From Planctomycetota bacterium (GTDB lineage Bacteria > Planctomycetota > Phycisphaerae > Phycisphaerales > UBA1924): a stretch of DNA of 17,044 nt. The notes below the pieces were generated by a model. That model did no database searches, was not told the DNA's origin, and saw only the letters and a list, made by a program, of their open reading frames with translations. This document shows positions 1-6,528 of this stretch, piece after piece. A program made the position numbers and the translations under genes. The stretch's first letter is position 1. Every line of letters begins with the position of its first letter. The stretch lies in assembly GCA_023412695.1 (NCBI GenBank), contig JAEYNG010000247.1, forward strand, positions 1-17,044, in the 5' to 3' direction.

Positions 1-1506
1 GCGCACAGGCGTCTGGCGTACGACGAGCTGCTGATGCTGCAGCTCGGCGTGTTCCTGCGGCGGGCGCAGATCCGGCGGACGATGCGGGCCGAGTCGCTCA
101 AGTGGAGCGAGGAGATCGACCGGCGCATCCGCGAGCGGTTCACGTTCACGCTGACGGGTGCGCAGGACCGGGTGATCCGCGAGATCGTCGAGGACCTCAC
201 GCACGAATCGCCGGCGAACAGGTTGATCCAGGGCGACGTGGGATCGGGCAAGACGGTGATCGCGCTGTACGCGATGCTGCTCGCCGCGACGTCTGGGCAC
301 CAGGCGGCGTTGATGGCGCCGACGGAGCTGCTGGCGGAGCAGCACTATTTGTCGATCTCGGAGGCGCTCAAGGGCTCGAACGTGCGGATCGAGCTGCTGA
401 CGGGGGCGATGGGGCGGGCGGAGCGCGAGGCCGCGCTCGCGCGGATCGCGGGTGAGAGCGCGGCGGGGGCGAACGCGGACCTGGTGATCGGCACGCACGC
501 GCTGCTGACGGGTGATGTGCGGTTCCGGTCGCTGGCGGTGGTCGTGATCGACGAGCAGCACCGCTTCGGCGTGCACCAGCGGGCCACGCTCAAGAGCAAG
601 GCGGCGGAGGTGAGCCGGGGGAAGGACGCGCGGCAGCTCGTGCCGCACACGCTGGTGATGACGGCGACGCCGATCCCGCGGACGCTCGCGCTGACGCTGC
701 TGGGGGACCTGGATGTCTCGACGATCGACGAGCTGCCGCCGGGTCGGACGCCGATCGCGACGCGCGTGGTAGACGGCGAGAAGTCGCCGGAGGTGTACAC
801 GTTCGTGCGGCAGCGGCTGGAGGCGGGAGATCAGGCGTACATCGTGGTGCCGGCGATCGACACCGGCGCGAGCGCGGCGGGCGCGGGCGGGGACGAGGAT
901 TTGGCCGATCTGCGGAGCGTGATGACGCGGCTGGAGGCGCACGAGCTTTCGGGCAAGCGGCTCGCGGCGATGCACGGGAGGCTGTCGCCGCGGACTCGGG
1001 ACCACATCATGCACCGGTTCCGAGCGGGGATGATCGACGCTCTGGTGGCGACGACAGTGATCGAGGTGGGCGTCGATGTGCCGAATGCGACGGTGATGGT
1101 GATCGAGCACGCGGACCTGTTCGGGCTTGCGCAGCTGCACCAGCTCCGCGGGCGCGTCGGCCGCGGGAAGAAGAGGTCCGTGTGCGTGCTGATCGCCGAG
1201 CCGAAGACGCCGGACGCGGAGCAGCGGCTGGCGGCGATGGCGGAGACGACGGATGGGTTCGTGCTCGCGGAGCGGGATTTGGAGATTCGCGGCCCGGGAG
1301 AGGTCTTCGGGCAGAAGCAGGCGGGCGCGCCGCCGTTCAAGGTAGCGGACCTGATGCGGGACCGTGAGCTCCTGGTGATGGCGAGAAGGGACGCGGCGGC
1401 GTGGATCGAGCGGTCGCCGGAGCTTCACGGGCCGGGCGAGGACCTGCTGCGGAAGCGGCTGCTGAAGCTGCACGGGAAGTGGCTGGGGCTGGGGGATGTG
1501 GCGTGA
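1..1506 (+). CDS. recG: ATP-dependent DNA helicase RecG, 5'-truncated by the window edge
   Basis: RecG is a superfamily 2 helicase that remodels stalled forks and branched DNA (family knowledge). The reading frame is already open at base 1, and the 11 codons before the first Met (AHRRLAYDELL) match the usual RecG run into the helicase core, so the N-terminal wedge domain lies outside the window. The visible 501 codons hold the whole motor: Walker A GDVGSGKT at 232-255, the DEQH box at 550-561 followed by RFGV, motif III TATPIPRT at 661-684, and motif VI QLRGRVGRG at 1141-1167. The C-terminal RecG region follows, with an ERDLEIRGPGEVFG stretch. The TGA stop is at 1504-1506. No frameshift is seen. 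It is followed by a 91-base gap and then polX on the same strand. The identification is secure; only the true start is unknown. Confidence 0.96.
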   Translation, partial: AHRRLAYDELLMLQLGVFLRRAQIRRTMRAESLKWSEEIDRRIRERFTFTLTGAQDRVIREIVEDLTHESPANRLIQGDVGSGKTVIALYAMLLAATSGHQAALMAPTELLAEQHYLSISEALKGSNVRIELLTGAMGRAEREAALARIAGESAAGANADLVIGTHALLTGDVRFRSLAVVVIDEQHRFGVHQRATLKSKAAEVSRGKDARQLVPHTLVMTATPIPRTLALTLLGDLDVSTIDELPPGRTPIATRVVDGEKSPEVYTFVRQRLEAGDQAYIVVPAIDTGASAAGAGGDEDLADLRSVMTRLEAHELSGKRLAAMHGRLSPRTRDHIMHRFRAGMIDALVATTVIEVGVDVPNATVMVIEHADLFGLAQLHQLRGRVGRGKKRSVCVLIAEPKTPDAEQRLAAMAETTDGFVLAERDLEIRGPGEVFGQKQAGAPPFKVADLMRDRELLVMARRDAAAWIERSPELHGPGEDLLRKRLLKLHGKWLGLGDVA

Positions 1507-1585
1507 GCGGGTGGCAAAGTGACAAGGCAGTCAGCAGTCTTAAGCGGCGCGACGCGGGGCAGACAGGCTTTGCGGGGCGACTCCT

Positions 1586-1591
1586 TATGAT
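1586..1591 (+). promoter_or_regulatory. -10-like hexamer for polX, possible leaderless start
   Basis: TATGAT (5 of 6 matches to TATAAT) lies 6 bases before the polX ATG at 1598. No Shine-Dalgarno sequence is seen between them, and no convincing -35 box sits 16-18 bases upstream. The spacing would put the transcript start at or next to the ATG, the usual arrangement for leaderless mRNAs. The rest of 1507-1585 holds no gene, and I see no clear terminator for recG there. Confidence 0.35.
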
Positions 1592-1597
1592 CTCGGC

Positions 1598-3469
1598 ATG
1601 AGCATGAACGAAGCGGTTGCGGAACGGCTGGCGAGGATCGCGCGGCTGCAGGACCTGCTGGGCGAGGACAAGTTCAAGGCGATCTCGCACGACCGCGCAG
1701 CGCGGGTCGTCGAGGGGTTGTCGTTCGACATCGCGACGGTGGCGGATGACCCGGCGAAGCTGCGGCAGATCGAGGGGATCGGCCCGAAGATCGCGGACAA
1801 GATCCACGAGTTCGCGACGACGGGCTCGATGAAGGAGCTGACGGAGCTCGAGGCGAAGGTGCCCGCGGGGGTCGCCGCGTTGCTCACCATCCCGGGGTGC
1901 GGGCCGAAGACGGTGGCGGTGCTGTGGAAGGAGGGGGGCGTGACGGATGTCGCGTCGCTGAAGCGGATCATCGCGGACGGGTCGATCCTGAAGCTGCCGC
2001 GGATGGGGGCCAAGAGCGTCGAGAAGCTGAAGGAGTCGATCGAGCTCGCGGAGCAGGGGAGCGTGCGGCTGCCGCTGGGGCTGGCGATGCCGGTGGCGGA
2101 GCGATTCGTCGAGGCGATGCTGAAGGTCAAGGGCGTGGAGCGGGCGGCGTTCGCGGGATCGCTGCGGCGCGGGCGCGACACGATCGGGGACATCGACGTG
2201 CTGGTGGCGGTCGAGGATGACGCCGCGGGCGCGAGGGCGAGCGAGGCGTTCCGCACGATGCCGGGGGTGGCGCAGATCATCGTCGCGGGGGATCGCAAGT
2301 CATCGGTGCGGGCGCGGATCGGCGCAGACGCGGGGCGGTTTGCGGTTGAGGGGCGCGAAGGGGAGGCGGACGTCGGGCCGACGGTGCAGGTGGATCTGCG
2401 GGTAGTGCCGCCGGCGTCGTGGGGCGCGGCGCTCATGTACTTCACGGGGTGCAAGGAGTTCAACGTCCGGCTGCGCGAGCGTGCGCTGAAGCAGGGGCTG
2501 ACGCTGAACGAGTATGGCCTATTCCCGGATGACGACGACAAGACGCCGCCGCAGCAGCGCGGCGTGAAGCCCGTGGCGGGCGCGAGCGAGGAGGAGGTGT
2601 TCGCCGCGCTGGGGCTGGCGTATGTCGAGCCGGAGCTGCGGGAGGACCGCGGGGAGATCGATCGCGCGGTGGAGGCATTTGGGGCGGCGAAGACGAAGGC
2701 TGCGAAGAACACCGCACGGCCGGTGCCCGGGCTGATCGAGATCGGGGACATCCGCGCCGAGCTGCACGCGCATACGACGGCGTCGGACGGTCGGATGAGC
2801 ATCGAGGAGCTCGCGAAGAACGCGAAGGGACGCGGGTTCCACACGATCGCGGTAACCGACCACTCGAAGTCGAGCGTGATCGCGGGGGGGTTGTCGCCCG
2901 AGCGGCTGCGGGAGCACGTCGCGGCGATCCACGCGGCGCGGAAGAAGGTCAAGGGGATTCAGATCCTCGCGGGCAGCGAGGTGGACATCCTTGCGGACGG
3001 GCGGCTCGACTATGACGACGAGACGCTCGCGCTGCTCGACATTGTCGTTGCGTCGCCCCACAACGCGTTGAGCCAGGACGCGGAGACGGCGACGATGCGG
3101 CTGATCAAGGCGATCGAGAGCGGGCGCGTGCACATCGTCGGGCATCCGACGGGGCGGCTGATCAACCGGCGCGCGGGGCTGAGCCCGGACATGGCGAAGG
3201 TGATCGCCGCGGCGAAGGCGAACGATGTCGCGCTGGAGATCAACGCGCACTGGATGCGGCTCGACCTGCGGGACGTGCACGTCCGCGCGGCGGTAGACGC
3301 AGGGTGCCTGATCGCGATTGATTGCGACGTCCACGCGGAGGACGACTTCGACAATCTGCGGTTCGGCGTGGCGACGGCGCGGCGGGGATGGCTGCCGGCG
3401 GAGCAGTGCGTGAACACGTGGGACGCGGAGCGGTTGACGAAGTGGCTTGGGCGGAAGGGCCGCGGGTGA
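1598..3469 (+). CDS. polX: DNA polymerase/3'-5' exonuclease PolX (family X polymerase plus PHP domain)
   Basis: Bacterial PolX fills gaps during base-excision repair and carries a manganese-dependent PHP exonuclease (family knowledge). The 623 residues run in family order. Helix-hairpin-helix repeats come first (IEGIGPKIA about 58-66, IPGCGPKTV about 98-106, LPRMGAKSVEKL about 133-144). The palm follows, with the GS motif at 187-188, catalytic D198 and D200 in GDIDVLV, and third Asp D266 in VQVDLRVV. The PHP domain comes last, and all expected metal ligands appear present: H390, H392, D397, H422, E461, H488, H516, D577 and H579. The spacing from D200 to D266 is about 24 residues longer than I recall for related enzymes, so an insertion sits in the palm at about 236-262. 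Start ATG 1598 has no ribosome binding site; ATG 1604 is a weaker alternative. The gene converges on psuG with a 27-base gap that shows no terminator. Confidence 0.95.
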   Translation: MSMNEAVAERLARIARLQDLLGEDKFKAISHDRAARVVEGLSFDIATVADDPAKLRQIEGIGPKIADKIHEFATTGSMKELTELEAKVPAGVAALLTIPGCGPKTVAVLWKEGGVTDVASLKRIIADGSILKLPRMGAKSVEKLKESIELAEQGSVRLPLGLAMPVAERFVEAMLKVKGVERAAFAGSLRRGRDTIGDIDVLVAVEDDAAGARASEAFRTMPGVAQIIVAGDRKSSVRARIGADAGRFAVEGREGEADVGPTVQVDLRVVPPASWGAALMYFTGCKEFNVRLRERALKQGLTLNEYGLFPDDDDKTPPQQRGVKPVAGASEEEVFAALGLAYVEPELREDRGEIDRAVEAFGAAKTKAAKNTARPVPGLIEIGDIRAELHAHTTASDGRMSIEELAKNAKGRGFHTIAVTDHSKSSVIAGGLSPERLREHVAAIHAARKKVKGIQILAGSEVDILADGRLDYDDETLALLDIVVASPHNALSQDAETATMRLIKAIESGRVHIVGHPTGRLINRRAGLSPDMAKVIAAAKANDVALEINAHWMRLDLRDVHVRAAVDAGCLIAIDCDVHAEDDFDNLRFGVATARRGWLPAEQCVNTWDAERLTKWLGRKGRG

Positions 3470-3496
3470 AAGCGGTTCAGGAGGGATGCGCGATGT

Positions 3497-4396
3497 TCAT
3501 CGCTGCACCATCGCGTGCGCCAGTTGGCCCGCGAGCTGCGCGTTGGATTCGACGAGCGCGATGTTGGCACGGAGGGTTGCACCGCTCGAGACGCGGTGCA
3601 GCTCGGCGAGCAGCCGCGGTGTGACGTCGCGGCCGGAAACGTCGCTCGTCGCCGCGCGGGCGTCAGCGAGCCAGCGGCGCCAGTCGTCGAGCGCAAGCTC
3701 GTGCTCGGCCGGAATGGGGTTGCAGATCACGATGCCGCGACGGGAGCGGGCGAGCTCGCGCCGAACGTAGGCGGCGAGCGAGGGGATGTCATCGAAGCGT
3801 GCGTCGACGGGGGCGACGTCGGCGTCGGCGCGGCGGAGGTAGAAGGCGGGGAAGTCGTCGGTCCGGTAGCCGATGACCGGCACGCCGAGGGTCTCGAGCA
3901 TCTCGCGCGTGCCGGCGACATCGAGGATGGACTTCACACCCGAGGCGATGACGGCGACCGGGAAGCGCGTGAAGGCGTGGAGGTCTGCGGACACGTCGAG
4001 CGCGGGTGCGCCGGGGGGCGCAACGTGCGCACCGCCGATGCCGCCGGTGGCGAAGACGCCGACGCCCGCGCCGGCGGCGAGCTCCATGGTGGTGCTAACG
4101 GTGGTCGCTCCGTGCTCGCCGCGGGCAAGCGCAACGCCGAGGTTGGCTGTGTTGAGCTTGCGGACGCTCGGCGCGGCGAGGAGCTCGTCGAGCTGGTGAT
4201 CATTCAGGCCGACGGCTGGGCGGCCGCGAACAACGCCGGCGAGGAGCGGGACCGCGCCCTGGTTCCGGACGATCGTCGCCAGGCGCAGCGCGAGCGGCCG
4301 GGCTTCATCGCGCGGCACGCCGTGCAGGAGGAGCGTGGTCTCGAGCGCGACGCGGGCAAGCGGGTGGACTGCGGGCGGTGTCGGCTGATTGGTCAT
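3497..4396 (-). CDS. psuG: pseudouridine-5'-phosphate glycosidase
   Basis: PsuG splits pseudouridine 5'-phosphate reversibly into uracil and ribose 5-phosphate (family knowledge). The 299-residue length is typical. Visible signatures are VALETT (E19), VRKLNTANL (K80), GATTVSTTM (96-104), FATGGIGGAHV (115-125), LDVSADL (D138), SGVKSILDVAGT (K155), GVPVIGYRTDDFPAFY (171-186) and ANIALVESNA (N278). From memory of the E. coli enzyme, these correspond to its catalytic Glu, the Lys that forms a Schiff base with ribose, and the phosphate or sugar ligands. K155, D138 and N278 have the same mutual spacing as E. coli K166, D149 and N289. No PsuK kinase or transporter gene is adjacent, so it could act on pseudouridine phosphate made elsewhere. 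Start ATG 4394-4396 has no clear ribosome binding site. It is divergent from the kynurenine cluster and convergent with polX. Confidence 0.93.
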   Translation of the reverse strand: MTNQPTPPAVHPLARVALETTLLLHGVPRDEARPLALRLATIVRNQGAVPLLAGVVRGRPAVGLNDHQLDELLAAPSVRKLNTANLGVALARGEHGATTVSTTMELAAGAGVGVFATGGIGGAHVAPPGAPALDVSADLHAFTRFPVAVIASGVKSILDVAGTREMLETLGVPVIGYRTDDFPAFYLRRADADVAPVDARFDDIPSLAAYVRRELARSRRGIVICNPIPAEHELALDDWRRWLADARAATSDVSGRDVTPRLLAELHRVSSGATLRANIALVESNAQLAGQLAHAMVQR

Positions 4397-4482
4397 GTTG
4401 CAAATGGTTACGCAGCCGGACGCACGGGGAAGCGGCGAGCACAGCGGGTGTTCATGCAGTGTTTGTAGGAGGTTCGTACGGG

Positions 4483-4511
4483 TTCACAGGGGAGTACTTG
4501 GTTCATAGGAT
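4483..4511 (+). promoter_or_regulatory. sigma70-like promoter of the kynurenine cluster
   Basis: A -35 box TTCACA (4483-4488, 5 of 6 matches) is followed by exactly 17 bases and then a -10 box TAGGAT (4506-4511, 4 of 6 matches). It lies in the 181-base gap between divergent psuG and the first dioxygenase gene, and would give a 5' leader of about 60 bases. No regulator gene is adjacent. A CGTACG palindrome at 4475-4480 touches the upstream side, but I cannot call it an operator. The remaining upstream part (4397-4482) holds no gene I can support. Confidence 0.5.
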
Positions 4512-4527
4512 CAACGTGTTGGCATTT

Positions 4528-4555
4528 GGGAGGGTGGGCGTGGTGGGGGGCGGGG
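4528..4555 (+). other. G-quadruplex-type guanine-tract run in the leader
   Basis: Five G-tracts on the coding strand (4528-4530, 4532-4534, 4536-4538, 4545-4550, 4552-4555) are separated by loops of 1, 1, 6 and 1 bases, which satisfies the classic four-tract G-quadruplex pattern. The run lies between the predicted promoter and the ribosome binding site, so it would be in the mRNA leader as well as in the DNA. It ends about 10 bases before the Shine-Dalgarno sequence. Folding and function are inference. Confidence 0.5.
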
Positions 4556-4565
4556 TGCCCGTTTC

Positions 4566-4571
4566 TGGAGG
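4566..4571 (+). promoter_or_regulatory. ribosome binding site of the first dioxygenase gene
   Basis: TGGAGG sits 6 bases before ATG 4578. It fixes the start of the first 3-hydroxyanthranilate dioxygenase just downstream of the guanine-tract run. Confidence 0.7.
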
Positions 4572-4577
4572 CCTGCC

Positions 4578-5237
4578 ATGCCGGCCGCGTTGGGCTTGCC
4601 GTTGAACCTGAAGAACTGGCTCGCCGAGAACCGGCGGGCGCTCAAGCCGCCGTTCGTGGATGGGCGGCTGGTGGAGAACGCATCGGACTTTGTGGTGTCG
4701 ATGGCGAGCGGACCGTCCCGCCGCAAGGACTACCACGTGAGCCCGCACGAGGAACTGTTCCTGCAGCTCGAGGGCGAGCTGGCGCTGTGGGTGCGGGACG
4801 ATGACGGCGCGGTGCACGAGGTGACGGTCGGCGCGGGCGATCTCTTTGCGCTCCCCGCGAACGTCCCGCACTCTCCGCAGCGTCCGGAGGGCTCGGTCGG
4901 CGTGGTGATTGAGCGCCGGCGTCGCAAGGCCGAGGACGACACGCTCCGGTTCTATTGCGATCGGTGCAACTGCACGGTGTACGAAGAGGGGTTCTCGCTC
5001 GACGAGGTGCACGAGCAGGTGGCGGACATCCTCGAGCGCTTCTGGGATGACGCGACGCTGCGGACCTGCCGCAAGTGCGGGACGGTCGTGCAGCCTCCGG
5101 GCCACGGCGATCTGAGCGCGTCTTCGCGTCCGCCCGCGCTGCGAGTGGTGCGCGGGCAGGGCGCGCCGAAGACGAAGAACGTTGCGAAGCCCGCCGGCAA
5201 GTCGGCGGCGAAGCGCCCCGCGATGGCGCGGCGGTGA
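4578..5237 (+). CDS. nbaC: 3-hydroxyanthranilate 3,4-dioxygenase, copy 1
   Basis: This enzyme opens the ring of 3-hydroxyanthranilate to 2-amino-3-carboxymuconate semialdehyde using non-heme Fe(II) and O2. The 219-residue cupin has the family residues in place: R49, H53, E59 and H98 (Fe ligands H53, E59, H98), R102 in the VPHSPQRPE motif, and E112 in VIER. The C-terminal rubredoxin-like metal site of bacterial homologues is complete (C127, C130, C164, C167), with an extra C132. Residues about 190-219 form an Ala/Lys/Arg/Pro-rich basic tail beyond the usual bacterial length of about 175. GPSRRKDYH replaces the more usual GPNxRxDYH, a slight departure. It is the first gene of the kynurenine cluster, 96 bases before copy 2. 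The function assignment is strong; which copy carries the main flux is unknown. Confidence 0.93.
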   Translation: MPAALGLPLNLKNWLAENRRALKPPFVDGRLVENASDFVVSMASGPSRRKDYHVSPHEELFLQLEGELALWVRDDDGAVHEVTVGAGDLFALPANVPHSPQRPEGSVGVVIERRRRKAEDDTLRFYCDRCNCTVYEEGFSLDEVHEQVADILERFWDDATLRTCRKCGTVVQPPGHGDLSASSRPPALRVVRGQGAPKTKNVAKPAGKSAAKRPAMARR

Positions 5238-5247
5238 CGGCCGGACG

Positions 5248-5276
5248 TTGCGGCGGACAAGCGACGGCAGTATCCT
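5248..5276 (+). promoter_or_regulatory. possible internal promoter before dioxygenase copy 2
   Basis: TTGCGG (5248-5253), 17 bases, then TATCCT (5271-5276) lie in the 96-base gap between the two dioxygenase genes. The -10 matches 4 of 6 and the -35 only 3 of 6. Optimal spacing is the main support. It would give copy 2 and downstream genes a separate transcript with a leader of about 50 bases. Confidence 0.3.
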
Positions 5277-5319
5277 GAATGCGAGGGCGCGCCGGATCAC
5301 TCGTTCCCGCCGCGTGCTC

Positions 5320-5327
5320 GGAAGGAG
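5320..5327 (+). promoter_or_regulatory. ribosome binding site that decides the start of copy 2
   Basis: GGAAGGAG ends 6 bases before ATG 5334 but only 3 bases before the in-frame TTG 5331. The spacing favours the ATG. Confidence 0.7.
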
Positions 5328-5333
5328 CGTTTG

Positions 5334-5969
5334 ATGACCGCCGCACCGTTCCGACTCATGAAGCTCGACCTGCAGGAGTGGATCCGCAAGAACGAGAGGC
5401 ACCTTAAGCCCCCGGTGAGCAACAAACAGTTCTTCACCGAGTCGGGCGACGTGATCATCTTCGTCTCGGGCGGGCCGAACACCCGGAACGACTTCCACGT
5501 GAACCCGACGGAGGAGCTGTTCTTCCAGCTCAAGGGCGACATCGCGGTGCGTGTGCGGCCGCTGGACGGATCGAAGCCGCACGACGTGATCGTGCGCGAG
5601 GGGGAGATGTTCCTGCTGCCGCGATGGGTGCCGCACCGGCCGCAGCGACCGGCGGGGACAATCGGCCTGATCGTCGAGTTCCCGCGGCCCAAGGGGCAGA
5701 ACGACGGGTTGCAATGGTACTGCCCGGAGTGCGACCATTTGGTGTACGACGCGCGGTTCCGGTTGAAGCAGATCGACAAGGACCTCGCGGTGGTGATGAA
5801 CAAGTTCTGGGGCGGGCCGGCGTCGCGCCGCACGTGCAAGAACTGCGGCTACGTGATCCAGCGCGCCGGAGCGATCGAGATCAAACAGGGCAAGGTCCGG
5901 GCCGCCCCGGGGCGGACGCCGGGCAAGAAGAAGGCCCGCGCGGCGGGGCGGACCTCGTCGCGGAAGTGA
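5334..5969 (+). CDS. nbaC: 3-hydroxyanthranilate 3,4-dioxygenase, copy 2
   Basis: A second full-length paralogue (211 residues from ATG 5334) of the same cupin dioxygenase. It keeps the expected active-site residues: R51, H55, E61, H101, R105 and E115. The second metal site is also complete (C130, C133, C168, C171). The motifs LKPPVSN, GGPNTRNDFHVNP and VPHRPQRP are closer to the bacterial consensus than those of copy 1. The two copies differ at well over half of their positions by eye, so this is an old duplication or an independent acquisition. Residues about 185-211 again form a Lys/Arg/Ala-rich basic tail. The next gene, a META-domain lipoprotein, starts 22 bases downstream. I infer that both enzymes are active; different substrates, oxygen range or expression could explain keeping two. 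Confidence 0.94.
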   Translation: MTAAPFRLMKLDLQEWIRKNERHLKPPVSNKQFFTESGDVIIFVSGGPNTRNDFHVNPTEELFFQLKGDIAVRVRPLDGSKPHDVIVREGEMFLLPRWVPHRPQRPAGTIGLIVEFPRPKGQNDGLQWYCPECDHLVYDARFRLKQIDKDLAVVMNKFWGGPASRRTCKNCGYVIQRAGAIEIKQGKVRAAPGRTPGKKKARAAGRTSSRK

Positions 5970-5991
5970 CGCGTTCGGGAAGGAGGGGCGT

Positions 5992-6528
5992 ATGAGACAC
6001 GCGAGGTTGGTGCGGGTGACGGGTCTGGCGGCCGCGATGGCGATCGTTGTTTGTGTGGGCGCGTGCGACTCGAAGAACAAGCGTCATGATGCGGGAGCGG
6101 TCGACCAGGGGACGCGGTTCGATTCGGCGATCCTCGCTTTGAATGCGCTCAAGGGCGAGTGGCGGGTGGTCGAGCTCGGCGGGAAGAGGATCGACCGGAT
6201 CATGCCCGACGGGGACGTGCGCCGACCGCCGGGGATGACCATCCGCGACGACCGCACGGTCGCCGGCTTCAGCGGGGTCAACCAGTTCGGCACGCAGATC
6301 GATGCGGACGAGCTGACGCGTGGGCACTTCAAGCTCGGGCCGATCGCGATGACGCGCATGGCCGGCCCGCCCGAGATGATGCGGATCGAGCACGAGTTCG
6401 CCGGCGCGCTCGAGGAACAGCGCCGCTACACGCTCCGCGGCGATGAACTGGTGCTGCTCACCGACGACACCGAGGCCCGCGTGCTGGTGCGGTTCCAGCG
6501 GCAGGCCGCTTCGGACGTGCCCAAGTGA
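5992..6528 (+). CDS. META-domain lipoprotein (HslJ-like)
   Basis: The 178-residue protein starts with a lipoprotein signal: basic n-region MRHARLVR, a hydrophobic stretch at 11-24, and a lipobox VGAC with C25 as the likely lipidated residue. D26 follows; in E. coli this would retain the protein in the inner membrane. Residues about 50-170 match the META domain of HslJ-type proteins: LKGEWRVVELGGKRI, then the glycine/Asn core VAGFSGVNQFG, then a MTRMAGPPEMMRIEHEF segment and a final beta strand with LVLLTDD. The function of META domains is not settled; HslJ is linked to novobiocin resistance in E. coli. A strong ribosome binding site GGAAGGAGG (5978-5986) precedes ATG 5992. Its TGA overlaps the GTG start of the next gene by 4 bases, so it is cotranscribed with the kynurenine genes. 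A role in the pathway is unproven. Confidence 0.8.
   Translation: MRHARLVRVTGLAAAMAIVVCVGACDSKNKRHDAGAVDQGTRFDSAILALNALKGEWRVVELGGKRIDRIMPDGDVRRPPGMTIRDDRTVAGFSGVNQFGTQIDADELTRGHFKLGPIAMTRMAGPPEMMRIEHEFAGALEEQRRYTLRGDELVLLTDDTEARVLVRFQRQAASDVPK

Noticed and set aside
1585..2952. Minus-strand open frame of 455 codons opposite polX.
   Set aside because: Ser/Ala/Arg-rich shadow frame; the plus-strand protein carries all PolX catalytic motifs.
3470..3496. Bidirectional terminator between polX and psuG.
   Set aside because: The 27 bases contain no stem-loop or T-run.
3515..4468. Plus-strand open frame of 317 codons opposite psuG.
   Set aside because: Gly/Glu/Arg-rich shadow; psuG on the minus strand has conserved family residues.
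4503..6080. Minus-strand open frame of 525 codons opposite both dioxygenases.
   Set aside because: Arg/His/Leu-rich shadow with no recognisable motif; both plus-strand genes are secure.
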